Source of the DNA: a virus
Virus record (IMG/VR): IMGVR_UViG_3300043568_000184
Location: 1-40,126 of that record
Length of the DNA stretch: 40,126 bases
Reading direction: 5' to 3' (one strand)
Part shown: in pieces, positions 23,530 through 33,988 of the stretch
Layout: each line of letters opens with the position of its first letter
How positions within the stretch are numbered: the first letter of the stretch is position 1
Made by a program: the position numbers and the translations under genes
The notes under the pieces: model-generated
What the model was told of the DNA's origin: nothing
The model's input: the letters and a program-made list of their open reading frames with translations, nothing else
The model's database searches: none

Positions 23530-26500
23530 TACTCAGTTCCTCCAAAGCCATAACCAGTTTGATACTTCTGTATGTCTAATAGTTTATCATTGTTAAAGTA
23601 GATTTCATGAACTCTTTGGAATCCAGGATACTTCTTATCTAGTGCAGCAACATAGTTATCACGCAAGTCTGCAACGTAAGAGTTGCTTTGTGCGTCAATT
23701 GTGGTGTTACCACTTATTGCTATTGCGCGTGCAAGTTCTTCCTGCAACTTAGCGCGACCACGTAGATACTCTGCGGTAGCAAGAGCCATAGGATTCTTTT
23801 CGCCAACCGTAGACATGTACTGTGGGTCAGATAGAACAAACTGTGCAGCAAACAAGTTCTTTTCTACACGGTCTTGTCGGATGTTTCTATCTCTAACGGC
23901 CCACATAGGATACTTTTCTTCTGTGGTTGCAGTCCAGTTCTTCTTCCACTGACCATAGAATTCGTTGTAAGCCTTAGTACCCTTCTTGAATCCATTGTCC
24001 TTAGCATGCTGTTCAATGATTTCAATACCAGCATAGAAGTCCTTGTTGCCAGCACGTACTTGTTCATCTTCTGCATATCTGCCAGGGTTATCTAACTTAA
24101 ACTTAATAGGTTCGCCATTAATTCTAATGTTAAACAATACATCTGAAGCGATGTCAGAGCGGTCTTCAACAAAGTCACCTTGGTTAAACAAGGCACCGAT
24201 AAGACTCGTATCTGCAACTATTGAGTCAGCACGACTTAGCAACTGTTCGTTTGCGTAGATACCTTCAAGCGTAGCCTCAGATGAATTGAATCCAAAGCGG
24301 TTGTCAGTAGTAGTATTAGTAATTAGATTTGCTATATACTGAGCCTGCTGTGAATCAATCTCTTCTGTGTACTTTGCTGTACCTAGGTCATAACCAAACT
24401 CTGCACGAAGTGCACGTAGTTTAGGTTCACCAGTTACTTCGTAGTATGTCTTATATCTTGTGGTTGACACAAGCGGCAAGCCATTGGTAAATGCTTCAGC
24501 ATAGAATGACTTCGTTGTAAGTGCAAGTGACTCTTCACGAATCTGTTCAAGTATCGCACCGGTTACACCAATATTCTGTTCAGAAAGTTTTGCAAGTTTA
24601 TCTGCTTCAATTGCCAGCAATCTGTTGTGGAACTTCTGTCCACCAGCAGTGTTTGCAAACATACCAGCCTGGCCACCAACTGCAACTATCAAAGATTCTA
24701 GTGCAGCAGAACCGGAACCAAATGCACCTACTGTTTGCTGTACTACACTCTCGCCTGCTGTTGCTTCGTAGTAAGGTTGAATGTACTTTATGACAGTATC
24801 TAGGTCTGCAATACCATGCTTCTCTAGGAACTTGGCAGGGTCATACGGCTTACCAACCATGCCACGCATGATAGGTCCAAGGAATGCGTTACCTACTGGG
24901 CTACCAATTTGCGGTACACCAATAGGTTGTCCTTGGAATACTACGTCAAAACCAGATAGTGAAACCTGTGCAAGAGCATCAGAGTTTCCATCAAAGAACT
25001 TATCCTGCATCCATTGTGGATACTCGAACATCATTACTTTACCCTTGGCATTCCAGGGATGACCAATCTGATTAACTACCTTGTAGTTATCTTCGCGGTC
25101 ATAAACTGTTCCCAGTTTGTATGGAAGTGTAAATGCCTGGACAAAGCGAACTGCAATCTCAGGGTTACGAACAACTGTTGGCACCCAGAACTTGGTAGTA
25201 TTCTGCTTAGCCATGTAGAATGGTTCAATGAATCGGCTTAGTTGACCTACGTTAGTAAAGCGTTCTACCGTGTATAGACGGTCATTGACTGCCTTTAGTG
25301 CAGCAGCGTGAGCAGCGTTCTGAATCTCTTTTGTACGTGTACTGACATCAACACCCTGCTTTGCAAATTGCTTTGCTAAGCGTTCGCCCTCGGCCTTGTA
25401 AACACCATTGTAGAAGGGATGACGGACCAAGAAATCTTCAGGCATTGTAGCAAGCATGTGGAATAAGTTTCCAACTGCATTCTTGTACAGGTTCTTTAGG
25501 CTTCTATCCCTTGTAATTTCTGCATTTACATAAACTGGGTCTCTGTATCCCATAGGAATACGTGCAGAAAAAGTATCATCAAACTTATCATCAACAAGTG
25601 CCTGACGAAGGAAGGATAAATCCTCACCCGAAGGTCCACTTGTTGGAAGGTAGCGGTTGACTTCTTCAAAGATACCATCAGTTATGTCTGACCACTGCGC
25701 ATCATCAAGTCCCTTTTTACGGTACTCTATTAAGTCAAGATACTTTTCGCTTCTCCAGGTGCCTGAATCTGCACCCTTAATCCAGTCTAAAAGACTTGCT
25801 TTGATTTCACCATCAGAATAAGTTGATGCTAAGTAATCATCTATTTCTTTTTTGGACTTGCGAGACTTTTTCATTCTAGCAACTTCTGCTGCTACATGAC
25901 GATTGTTTATGTCTCTAGTCTGAACAGACATATCAATAATAAACTTACCAGCATCATCACCGTAGATAATGTTATTCATGTAGTCTGCATGTGCAGATGT
26001 CCAGAAATCATCAGTTGGTTGTGCGGTTGTCTGCTTCTTTCCAACGGAGGTTAGGCTAGTTAAAGCGTTTCTACGTGAGTTTAGAACAGCCTTTGACGTA
26101 CTGTTTGCAGCACTAACAGTTTCGTAGCGCATAGTCTTTGCCATAGATGCATCGATAGTAGCATTCTTGGAAATCTTTACGCGGTTCTGTGAGAAGGCAC
26201 GAACCTTTTCTGGCTTAGCAGAAGATACTTCAAGTGCATCATTGTAGTCTTTCATGATACGTATTCTGTTATCGCTATCAAATGCCATCTTGGTGACATC
26301 TGAGTTCTGCTTAATAAGTTCTAATGTTTCCTGAACTGCTTCTATTTGCATCTTAAGTCTAGGACTGCGATTGAATGCAGTTGTTGCAGCAAGTTTCTCA
26401 ATTTGTGCCATTGCAGAATCTGCACGTCTTGTTATCTGTTCTAGGGTATTAAAGATTATTTCTGGGTCACTATCAATAGCAATGGCGTACGCCTTGCCAT

Positions 26501-29162
26501 AATCTCCATCACGCATAGCAACAAGAAATGGATTAGATACATTCTTTGAGGCAGGAACATTGAATATGTTCTGACCTAGTTTAGAAATCTTACGTGCGTT
26601 TGCTGTGGCTTCAGGATTACCCTTGTATCTTCCAATAGCAACAAACTGTTGGCGAGACATCTCAATAGATGAAGACAAAACATCCTGAGCAGTGTTTAAG
26701 AAGTACTCTGCCTCTTCTTTGTACCTGTTGTTTATCTTTTCTACAACAGTTCTTGGGCTATCTTCTGGAAGTGCGCCAAAGTTTCGACCAATCTCTACTT
26801 CGTTTTCTAGTCTTTCTGCACGTGCATCAGATAATTGCTTCTTAGCACCACCAGTTCCAGCCAAACCTTTATATGCTCTACGTTGCTCTACGGTATTGTA
26901 GACATTCTGAAGTTTAGAGTCAATCATTTCTGGAATATCAAATCCAGATACCAAAGTTCTCAAGGAATAACCTTGATGGGTAGCCATATCTGCAAAACTT
27001 GCTAGCATACGTGCCCAGCCTTCAAGCACGTTACGTGAAGTGTAGCGTAAAGAAAGTAGAACGGCTGGTTTCCAAACATAGTTTTGTAGATTTTCGTATC
27101 CACTCTTAATGTTTTCGTGCCAGAACTCTCCACCGGTTTCTCTGATGGACCTGACTAGTCCGCTGTCCTCGGCAATTCCAGGAATCTTTGACCTTTCAAT
27201 AATTTCCTTTATGTTAGCGGAAGTTAAAGTTGCGTCATCCTTGATTTGCGTAGCAATGGTAGAGATTAAAGTCTTTTCATCTCCAAGTATCTCTGCTATT
27301 CTTTTGAAGTCTACACCATAATGTACGTTAGGAACCTGAGTTCTTGTTAATGGAGTTCCAGAAAGAATATTCTTGGCTGCAGTTATGTCTGAATCTTTAA
27401 CTTCTCTACCAGCAACCTGAGCAATTCTCTCAGCAATGCGACTAACCGAATCTCTAACGTCTTTTACAATGTATGCTTCTCCACTTCGTGGGTCAAGATT
27501 AACATAATTCTGGTCGTTAGCAATTTCTTTTAGTTTTGCTTTTTTACTCTTACCAATATCTCTAGCAATGTAAAGAAATGTTTCGTTTAATACTTTAAGT
27601 TGTTGTTTTGACATGCCAGTTGTATCAACAGCACGAACAAGAATAGCGGTTAACGCTTCTTCTTCAAACTTTTCAAGTTCCTGAAAGCGAGCAGTATCTG
27701 TTTTTAACGCAGAAAAAGCATTGTAGTAATCCTGTTGTTGCTTTGCACTAAAGCCTGCATCTTGCGCTGCAGAAATAATACGAGCACGAAACTCTTTGTT
27801 AGCAAAGTCACCAACTTCACCAGCAATAGTTACAGAACCTGCTGGAACTTCACGTGCTTTGTAGTTACGACCAAAGTAACCTACGGTACGAAGTACACGG
27901 TAGGAGGTTCCGGACATAGCCTCAGGGTCAAACTTATGTAAAGCAGCAGCACCTAGTGAATCAACGCTAGCATCGTAGTCAGTAAACCATCCACGACTAT
28001 TAATTTCAACTGCTTTAGCGCGTTGGTATTCAATAAACTTACTGCGACTCCATGCAAGTTCTCCACCAAGTTTACCTACAATGCCACCTTCGTCTTCTTT
28101 TGAGACAATAGTGCGACCTGCATCAAGTTGTTTTTGTGCTGCTTCTCTTTCAGCAATTAACTTTGCTTTGCTTTCTTCAAGATTCTTTAATTGTTTTGGA
28201 GTAAGTTTAGGTACGTTACCAATTGGACTCTTTGAAGGAACACCCTTAATCTGATTATTAACGGCAGTAATTTCACCTTTAATTGTAGTAAGAGTTTCAC
28301 TTAGGATTGAATCCTGAGCCTGGATTCTAGAAATTGCTTTCTCGTCACCAAGTCCTGCTTTTAATACTTCAAAGATTTCATCTCTACCGCCAACAGCATA
28401 AGCCTCGTTCATAGCACGAGCAACTGCAGTTGGGTTCTGTGAGTTAGCAATAATTGGAACTGACTCTAGGGCGAGATAGTTTCCAATGCTCTTCTCGATT
28501 GAATCAGCAACAATAGAAACAGAGTTTTCTTTTCCTGCTTTAGCAGCGTCCGCTTCATCAACAAGTGTAGCAAGATTATCTCGACCAAACTTTAGTGGAC
28601 CTTTTATCTGTGTGCCACGTACACCCATAGCAGCAAGACGTGTAAGTTTTGCAACCTTACCACCAAGCACAAGTGGGTCAAAGAAAAAGTTCATGGTGCC
28701 ATCAACGGCACCAGAGATACGCTCAGCAGCAGTGTTGTCTTTTTGGAAGTAGTCAGTTACACTTTTCTTATCAGACCAGTTAACTTTGTCTGCACCCTGC
28801 TTACCAGGAATGTACCGTGAAACTAAACCAACCGAAGCCTGTCCAATTGTAACGCCATTCTTAGAGCGTTCCCATGCTCGGTTCCATGTCTCACGTGGAT
28901 TAAGACCATCTTGACCAATATCTTTAACGGTCTGAAGAAAAGTGGACATTGGGCGAGCAACGCCAACTCGGTAAGGCTTATCAAGTTTTTCAATAGCACT
29001 TACGTTTTCCTCATCAGAAAGAAAGTTTACAATACTTCTAGAAACATCTCCAGTTTTGCCTTCTTCATCACGAGCAGTATTTGCTACGCCTTGAAGGGCG
29101 CGATTGGCTAGGCTACCAGGTGCCTGTAAAACACTATCAAGGATATTCTTATTGGTAGCCAT
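23529..29162 (-). CDS. Very large virion protein (1877 aa), ejection protein candidate
   Basis: This is the largest gene of the window. The protein is mostly soluble and helical, with coiled-coil-prone stretches (about residues 285-345, KLIAEREAAQKQLDAGRT), a central part with LSLRYTSRNVLEGWARMLAS, and a C-terminal region (about 1330-1560) containing EPFYMAKQNTTKFW and VMMFEYPQWMQDKFF. No lysozyme, transglycosylase or polymerase motif was found by eye. The gene lies between portal/protease and scaffold/capsid genes, where podoviruses keep internal proteins that form the DNA-ejection channel. A tape measure is less likely, because tail-tube genes are absent. Confidence 0.6.
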   Translation of the reverse strand: MATNKNILDSVLQAPGSLANRALQGVANTARDEEGKTGDVSRSIVNFLSDEENVSAIEKLDKPYRVGVARPMSTFLQTVKDIGQDGLNPRETWNRAWERSKNGVTIGQASVGLVSRYIPGKQGADKVNWSDKKSVTDYFQKDNTAAERISGAVDGTMNFFFDPLVLGGKVAKLTRLAAMGVRGTQIKGPLKFGRDNLATLVDEADAAKAGKENSVSIVADSIEKSIGNYLALESVPIIANSQNPTAVARAMNEAYAVGGRDEIFEVLKAGLGDEKAISRIQAQDSILSETLTTIKGEITAVNNQIKGVPSKSPIGNVPKLTPKQLKNLEESKAKLIAEREAAQKQLDAGRTIVSKEDEGGIVGKLGGELAWSRSKFIEYQRAKAVEINSRGWFTDYDASVDSLGAAALHKFDPEAMSGTSYRVLRTVGYFGRNYKAREVPAGSVTIAGEVGDFANKEFRARIISAAQDAGFSAKQQQDYYNAFSALKTDTARFQELEKFEEEALTAILVRAVDTTGMSKQQLKVLNETFLYIARDIGKSKKAKLKEIANDQNYVNLDPRSGEAYIVKDVRDSVSRIAERIAQVAGREVKDSDITAAKNILSGTPLTRTQVPNVHYGVDFKRIAEILGDEKTLISTIATQIKDDATLTSANIKEIIERSKIPGIAEDSGLVRSIRETGGEFWHENIKSGYENLQNYVWKPAVLLSLRYTSRNVLEGWARMLASFADMATHQGYSLRTLVSGFDIPEMIDSKLQNVYNTVEQRRAYKGLAGTGGAKKQLSDARAERLENEVEIGRNFGALPEDSPRTVVEKINNRYKEEAEYFLNTAQDVLSSSIEMSRQQFVAIGRYKGNPEATANARKISKLGQNIFNVPASKNVSNPFLVAMRDGDYGKAYAIAIDSDPEIIFNTLEQITRRADSAMAQIEKLAATTAFNRSPRLKMQIEAVQETLELIKQNSDVTKMAFDSDNRIRIMKDYNDALEVSSAKPEKVRAFSQNRVKISKNATIDASMAKTMRYETVSAANSTSKAVLNSRRNALTSLTSVGKKQTTAQPTDDFWTSAHADYMNNIIYGDDAGKFIIDMSVQTRDINNRHVAAEVARMKKSRKSKKEIDDYLASTYSDGEIKASLLDWIKGADSGTWRSEKYLDLIEYRKKGLDDAQWSDITDGIFEEVNRYLPTSGPSGEDLSFLRQALVDDKFDDTFSARIPMGYRDPVYVNAEITRDRSLKNLYKNAVGNLFHMLATMPEDFLVRHPFYNGVYKAEGERLAKQFAKQGVDVSTRTKEIQNAAHAAALKAVNDRLYTVERFTNVGQLSRFIEPFYMAKQNTTKFWVPTVVRNPEIAVRFVQAFTLPYKLGTVYDREDNYKVVNQIGHPWNAKGKVMMFEYPQWMQDKFFDGNSDALAQVSLSGFDVVFQGQPIGVPQIGSPVGNAFLGPIMRGMVGKPYDPAKFLEKHGIADLDTVIKYIQPYYEATAGESVVQQTVGAFGSGSAALESLIVAVGGQAGMFANTAGGQKFHNRLLAIEADKLAKLSEQNIGVTGAILEQIREESLALTTKSFYAEAFTNGLPLVSTTRYKTYYEVTGEPKLRALRAEFGYDLGTAKYTEEIDSQQAQYIANLITNTTTDNRFGFNSSEATLEGIYANEQLLSRADSIVADTSLIGALFNQGDFVEDRSDIASDVLFNIRINGEPIKFKLDNPGRYAEDEQVRAGNKDFYAGIEIIEQHAKDNGFKKGTKAYNEFYGQWKKNWTATTEEKYPMWAVRDRNIRQDRVEKNLFAAQFVLSDPQYMSTVGEKNPMALATAEYLRGRAKLQEELARAIAISGNTTIDAQSNSYVADLRDNYVAALDKKYPGFQRVHEIYFNNDKLLDIQKYQTGYGFGGTE

Positions 29163-29329
29163 TATAGGTCACCAATTCTTTCTCCATTGTTAAGTTCTAA
29201 TATTTGGGTAATGAATTTGTTGCGGTCATCTGAAGACTCCCAATCAACTAATCCAAATGGGAATGCTACTTCAGAATTCTCTACACCAAAAACATTAACG
29301 AATGCCGCTACGTTTTCTTGTAAATTCAT
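29162..29329 (-). CDS. Small acidic protein (55 aa)
   Basis: The frame runs from ATG 29329 (ATGA overlap with the preceding gene) to TAA 29162-29164 (TAATG overlap with the giant gene). The product MNLQENVAAFVNVFGVENSE continues acidic, with an NKFITQILELNNGE helix. Exact overlaps on both sides support a real gene. No function is recognised. It lies in the head-assembly block. Confidence 0.65.
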   Translation of the reverse strand: MNLQENVAAFVNVFGVENSEVAFPFGLVDWESSDDRNKFITQILELNNGERIGDL

Positions 29330-29796
29330 GCTTGTTCTGCCGTAACCTTTACGTAGTTTACTAATGCTCTAAATGATTCTGGTGCATCTTCTTGAGATGA
29401 CATAAGTTCTAGTGCTGGCATGTATTTCATAATCATGTCATAGTTGCCAGCCATTTGGGCTGCAGGAGTTCTTCCTGGACCTACAGGTAAACCAGATGTA
29501 ACTGGTTCATTAGGTCGTTCGCTTGGGTCAAACAAGCCAGTTACTGGTCCACCGACAGGTGCTGAGGTAGGCATAGCAGGGGCTACACCCATCACTGGAT
29601 TACCAGCCATAGGTGCACCTGACTGTGCTTCTTCTAGTGCCTTACGTTCGCCGTACTTGCCACCACCGGACATCTCACGGACACCCTGAACTGCTGACTT
29701 ACTAGATGGTCCACCATCTGTACGACGTGATAATTTACCAGGTCCTGAAACTGGAGCAGGATTGGCTGGTCTACGGTACCCACCTTGTTTAGCCAT
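29326..29796 (-). CDS. Hypothetical morphogenesis protein (156 aa)
   Basis: The N-terminal two thirds are Pro/Gly/Ala-rich and likely disordered (GGYRRPANPAPVSGPGK). The C-terminal 45 residues form a compact helical part (YDMIMKYMPALELMSSQED). It overlaps the protease gene by 8 bases and is coupled to the 55-aa gene. It could be a head-assembly adaptor or protease substrate; nothing diagnostic is visible. Confidence 0.6.
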   Translation of the reverse strand: MAKQGGYRRPANPAPVSGPGKLSRRTDGGPSSKSAVQGVREMSGGGKYGERKALEEAQSGAPMAGNPVMGVAPAMPTSAPVGGPVTGLFDPSERPNEPVTSGLPVGPGRTPAAQMAGNYDMIMKYMPALELMSSQEDAPESFRALVNYVKVTAEQA

Positions 29797-30310
29797 TTTG
29801 CTTTCCTCGTTTCACAATCTGTATTTTACCACCGCTATTAACATCAAACTTAATAGCAGTTCGCATTGCTTGTCTAATTGTAACACCAGCGTGATATGCA
29901 CCTAGTGCAAGTTCTCCACCAGTACCCATTGCATAAATTCCTGTATCGGTACGTAGTACCGAGTAATCTTCAGCAATGTAGTAAATCTTATTATCTAAAC
30001 CGATGAGAAATGAAAACCCATCTTCTTTTTCTAGAGTAGTCCCAGTAGAATCATGGGCTCTCTTTATCTCTGGCACAACCTTGCTAACCATGAAACGGTA
30101 TCCGTCAGTTCCATCGTATCTAGGTAGTTTCCATCCATATTGGACAACATCACAAAGTCTCGCATTTCCTGCACCAGCAATTACATAATCACCGTCTTCG
30201 GTAATTTTTCTAACATCACTGTGCATGTAGGGGCGTTCATTTGCAGTGACTTGACTATCTGCTGCAAACACGAAACCATTATCGTATTGTACGGCAAGAA
30301 TCGTTGTCAT
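29789..30310 (-). CDS. Proteasome beta / HslV-like Ntn-hydrolase, prohead protease candidate
   Basis: After Met the protein begins TTILAVQYDNGFVFAADS, matching the N-terminal Thr nucleophile and the AAD (Asp17) of proteasome beta and HslV subunits; a basic VRK follows at the Lys33 position. Further on, IYAMGTGGELALGAYHAG matches the conserved GSGG segment. The 173-residue length equals an HslV subunit. There is no propeptide or HslU partner. It lies between portal and virion genes, where phages encode the capsid maturation protease, so it probably processes scaffold or internal proteins. A stand-alone regulatory protease is the alternative. Confidence 0.85.
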   Translation of the reverse strand: MTTILAVQYDNGFVFAADSQVTANERPYMHSDVRKITEDGDYVIAGAGNARLCDVVQYGWKLPRYDGTDGYRFMVSKVVPEIKRAHDSTGTTLEKEDGFSFLIGLDNKIYYIAEDYSVLRTDTGIYAMGTGGELALGAYHAGVTIRQAMRTAIKFDVNSGGKIQIVKRGKQNG

Positions 30311-30312
30311 GG

Positions 30313-32094
30313 TTATCCACCAAGTTGTGACAAGATTCCAGCCAAGTCCATAGGCGGTTGCCCCCCAGCAGGACCTGCAGGCGGAACTTGTTCCTCGGTC
30401 GGAGGTACTGGTTCTTCTGCTGGGGCAGCACCCTGACCCATAGACTGAGCAACCAGTTCTTCTGGTGACATCTGCGCAGGTACTTCTGGTTGTGCAGGCT
30501 GTGCTTCTGGTTTTGGTTTTTCAAATACCTTAACAACTGCCTCTTCAATTGCATTACCTTTACGGCGAAGGTCAATAACCTTTGCAATTTGTTCCACAAT
30601 ACCTGATGGGTCTTGTCCTTGCATAGCCATCTGTGGGATTGCTTGTGCTAAAGACGCTAGCGATGCTGATAATGAATCACGCATTCGCTCTATATCAATG
30701 CGCTCTTGTTCACCTGAAACATTCATGCTCCATGGTAACTCTCGCATGATAAAATCACGGGATACTAAATTGGCTTGCAAAGCCTGTAGTGAGAAGATAA
30801 GTGCACGTGATGGGTCAAGTCCAGCCATAAGACCGTAACGAACCTGAATGGTGTAGTCACCAGCAATGTCTTTTGCTGGGTCATACTTAAATTCATAAGG
30901 TGCACCATTAAAAGTTCCGCGTTGCTTCTTTTCACCTGGGAATAACTTTTCATCCATCTCAAAGCAAAGAGCAATTACTTCTTCAAGTGCTTCACCGATA
31001 ATCATCTGCATAGCCTTGATTTGGGAATCAAAGCCACCCATAAGTGCCTGAACACCAGAGCCAGTAATAACACTAGCATCAATGTTTCCGGAGCGACCTT
31101 CAGGGTAACGTGAACCCATACGCATTTCTGTTTCCAGAATCTGCTGTTCGGTAAATGCACCGGTAGGTAGTTCTAGTCCTACACGGCGTACACCTGCAGG
31201 GTTATTGGTACGAAGGATTGCATCAGGACCAAATGCAAACTCTTGTAAATCTTGGGGAACGACAATAGGAGCCTGAACTGATTTTTCGGCTGCTTCCATT
31301 GCCAGAAGGGAAAAGCGTGCTCGTGCAATCTGCACCCATAGCACATCATCAAACTGTCCACGTGGGTCGTCAACATCAATACCTGGGCGACGAGGCACGA
31401 CAACAGCAAGTTTGCCTAAAGGATTCTTTGCTTTACGCAACACCAATGAATCACGCTGTGGCAGGAACATGACGATTTGGTCTTTATCCTGGTAGTGCAT
31501 GACATCTAGTTCGGTGTTTAGGTCTTGGTCTTTGAAGCCAAGTTTACCTAGGATACGTGATTCGTACTCTGGGAAATCAACAATGAGTTCGCGAATAGTC
31601 TTCAAGTAACGCTTAGTGTATGAAACACATTTTCCATAGCGGTCATACTCTGGGTAAGCACCCATAGGGTTTTCTATGCGAATGCGTGGCATACGAGCCT
31701 CAAAGTCAGGCTCTACAACAATGGGCATGTAGGCATAGGTAAATGCCCAGTCTGCTCCAGTGTACATCTGGGTCTGTAACCCAGAATTCTGAACGTAGTT
31801 ATTAGCAATCATGCTTCGCTTATCTGAAGCCTTGCGAGCGGAATCGCTCGTGCTATTAACAGTTGAGCAGTTAAATGATGGCAGTGGTGCCAACACTTCT
31901 GCTAGGTCTCGTGCCACAACGTCACAGAAGTTAGCAATCATAGGCTTAGAGATGCCTTCAGGGAACATGTCTGGGTAGACTGCTTCCATGTTACCACGGC
32001 GAACCATAGTAATATCTCGCATGCGCTGGTCACGTGCAGAGTACCGGTCCTGAAGGGACAGTACCTTACCTGTGATTTGTTCAATACTTAGCAT
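30313..32094 (-). CDS. Portal protein
   Basis: The start chosen is ATG 32094 (MLSIEQITGK), eight bases after the end of the terminase-frame overlap and preceded by AAGG; a further upstream start would overlap terminase more. The 593-residue product contains the helical core and the long C-terminal helices with a Pro/Gln/Glu-rich tail typical of podovirus-type portals. The gene order terminase-portal-protease supports it. It forms the dodecameric channel through which DNA is packaged. Confidence 0.8.
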   Translation of the reverse strand: MLSIEQITGKVLSLQDRYSARDQRMRDITMVRRGNMEAVYPDMFPEGISKPMIANFCDVVARDLAEVLAPLPSFNCSTVNSTSDSARKASDKRSMIANNYVQNSGLQTQMYTGADWAFTYAYMPIVVEPDFEARMPRIRIENPMGAYPEYDRYGKCVSYTKRYLKTIRELIVDFPEYESRILGKLGFKDQDLNTELDVMHYQDKDQIVMFLPQRDSLVLRKAKNPLGKLAVVVPRRPGIDVDDPRGQFDDVLWVQIARARFSLLAMEAAEKSVQAPIVVPQDLQEFAFGPDAILRTNNPAGVRRVGLELPTGAFTEQQILETEMRMGSRYPEGRSGNIDASVITGSGVQALMGGFDSQIKAMQMIIGEALEEVIALCFEMDEKLFPGEKKQRGTFNGAPYEFKYDPAKDIAGDYTIQVRYGLMAGLDPSRALIFSLQALQANLVSRDFIMRELPWSMNVSGEQERIDIERMRDSLSASLASLAQAIPQMAMQGQDPSGIVEQIAKVIDLRRKGNAIEEAVVKVFEKPKPEAQPAQPEVPAQMSPEELVAQSMGQGAAPAEEPVPPTEEQVPPAGPAGGQPPMDLAGILSQLGG

Positions 32095-32101
32095 GATAGC
32101 C

Positions 32102-33988
32102 TTAAATGTAGAGTAATGATTGTTCTGCAGCAAGTTCGTCTAAGTCAAAGACTACTCGCTGTGCATCATTACGGCGTGTTGCGTACCTGTTGTATGTATG
32201 GTAAATCTTGTTACCTGATTGCTGTACAAGTTCTTTGGCGCGAAGTTCGCAGAACCAAAGAGCCATAACACAGTCGGTCTTGTTCTTGGTATCTGGCTTC
32301 CAAGTAATTAACTGGTTAACCAGAGCCTTGATGTGTTCATTCGTATTATCTGGTAATTCAATCAGGTTATCGTTTTGGTGCTTACCCTCACGGATAGAAC
32401 CAAATAGTCCTGACATACCAGCAACACCAAAGTTTGTGTCCCACTTGTTCTTACCAGTGAATTGCTCACTGAATCGGACACCCCGATTGGCAAGCCACAT
32501 ACGAAGGTCTTCATCCAACGCGAAGGCTTTTTGGAATGCGTTAATTTCAATACGCAGTTCCATCGGGTTATACTTGGTAACCCATTCTTCAATGAGGTTA
32601 CGAATCTTTGCTGGGGTTGGTTCTGTCATGTTAAACACATCTAGAACCATACGCTGGCCTGTTTGCCGTTCTACGGCATAGGCTACCATAGCAGAGTTAC
32701 CTACCATGGCTGGGTCAAATCCTAGGATGGTTACCCATTGTCCATCTCGTGGATGTCCTGGAGTACCGGGCTTGATAGTACCAGGCTTGCGCATGCGGTT
32801 GATACACGCATTAACGGAGATAAGTGGGAAGATTGCATCTTCTTCCACATCTTGCTGCTGGTATACAAGAGCCCAAGTAGAAGGGTTAACTTCACTGCGG
32901 CGGTGGAATAGTCTCTTGCCATCCCACTTCGGGAAGTATCCATTTTCATCCTGTACTAAAAGTTCTGCGTCGTACTCTGGGTCTGCCCCATCCCATACAC
33001 GGTCCGAGTGGGGCCATAGGGTTACCCAGTTCTCTGGCTTGTCCGCATACTCCAGAACCGCTGGCATAGCCAGGTAGGTGAATGGGGACTTGTCGCCAGA
33101 CCAGTTATCTGGGTTTCTAATCTCTTTGTAGAGGTCTACAGAGGATACACGGGTACCTGCAATAACTAGGGTACCGGTAGCACCCACACGGGTGATAACC
33201 ATCTTCTGTAGCCAGTTAAGTTGCTTTTCCCATTCATGGGCGTTGGTAGTAGTGATAACGTCATCTAGGATGATGAGGTCCGCGCGAGTACCGTAAATCT
33301 GTTGACCCATACCAATAGCCTGTACGGTAGGGTCTTTCTCGCCAGAGTCGCGCTCTAGGTAGATTCTATCCTGAGTCCACTGGTCTGCGGTGGCTTGGTA
33401 GCCTCCAGCAGGTCCATAGACGGATTGCATCTTAGCCCAAGCAGGCTCGGTGAGCCGTTGCTTGATTGAGAAGAGAAATTCCTTGGCGCGAGCCTGAGTC
33501 TGGGAAACTACCACAATACGGATATTTGGGTCCATAGCGATACGGTAGGCAGCATAGCCTACAGTTAGGACCGTGGACTTGGCATGCTCAGGGGGTACGT
33601 TAATTAGCAGGCGACGACGGTTGCCTGGCTCATAGGTCATGGACTCATGCAGGTAGGTAGGCTCGTTACCCTCTAGAACGTCAATCCAAGACTGATGGTG
33701 TGGGAACACCTCAGAGTTTAGGAACTCCTTGGAGAACGTGGCGTAGTCGATATTCTTGCCAGAGGCTAGAGTCTCACCGAATAGTTTATTGGATTCTGTC
33801 CGCGCGGCTTCTAGACGCGAGGCAAACCTCCCATCTCGGAGCCATGTCTTTAGGGCAGGCAGTTTACGGCCTGTTAGTCCTAGGGCGGTATGTTCGTCAA
33901 TACCGGAGGCTACAGAGGCTAGGAACGCAGCCTGGTCCTGTTCGCGCCTTACTGTGAAGTGATGGTTCTCTCCGCTTTTAGCAGACAC
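32102..33988 (-). CDS. Terminase large subunit
   Basis: The start chosen is GTG 33988, with GAGG six bases upstream; a TTG at 34012 would extend it without such a site. The ATPase domain shows LLINVPPEHAKST (Walker A-like), RIVVVSQTQARAKE and ADLIILDDVIT (Walker B). The nuclease domain shows ILGFDPAMVGNSAMV and LRIEINAFQKA, with acidic metal ligands. It packages DNA through the portal. No small-subunit gene is recognisable; the N-terminal 80 residues, with a possible helix-turn-helix (HTALGLTGRKLPALKTWLRD), may substitute for DNA recognition. Confidence 0.9.
   Translation of the reverse strand: MSAKSGENHHFTVRREQDQAAFLASVASGIDEHTALGLTGRKLPALKTWLRDGRFASRLEAARTESNKLFGETLASGKNIDYATFSKEFLNSEVFPHHQSWIDVLEGNEPTYLHESMTYEPGNRRRLLINVPPEHAKSTVLTVGYAAYRIAMDPNIRIVVVSQTQARAKEFLFSIKQRLTEPAWAKMQSVYGPAGGYQATADQWTQDRIYLERDSGEKDPTVQAIGMGQQIYGTRADLIILDDVITTTNAHEWEKQLNWLQKMVITRVGATGTLVIAGTRVSSVDLYKEIRNPDNWSGDKSPFTYLAMPAVLEYADKPENWVTLWPHSDRVWDGADPEYDAELLVQDENGYFPKWDGKRLFHRRSEVNPSTWALVYQQQDVEEDAIFPLISVNACINRMRKPGTIKPGTPGHPRDGQWVTILGFDPAMVGNSAMVAYAVERQTGQRMVLDVFNMTEPTPAKIRNLIEEWVTKYNPMELRIEINAFQKAFALDEDLRMWLANRGVRFSEQFTGKNKWDTNFGVAGMSGLFGSIREGKHQNDNLIELPDNTNEHIKALVNQLITWKPDTKNKTDCVMALWFCELRAKELVQQSGNKIYHTYNRYATRRNDAQRVVFDLDELAAEQSLLYI

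Noticed and set aside
32208-32681. 157-codon plus-strand frame opposite terminase
   Set aside because: It is antisense to a well-supported gene, with no ribosome binding site or family.
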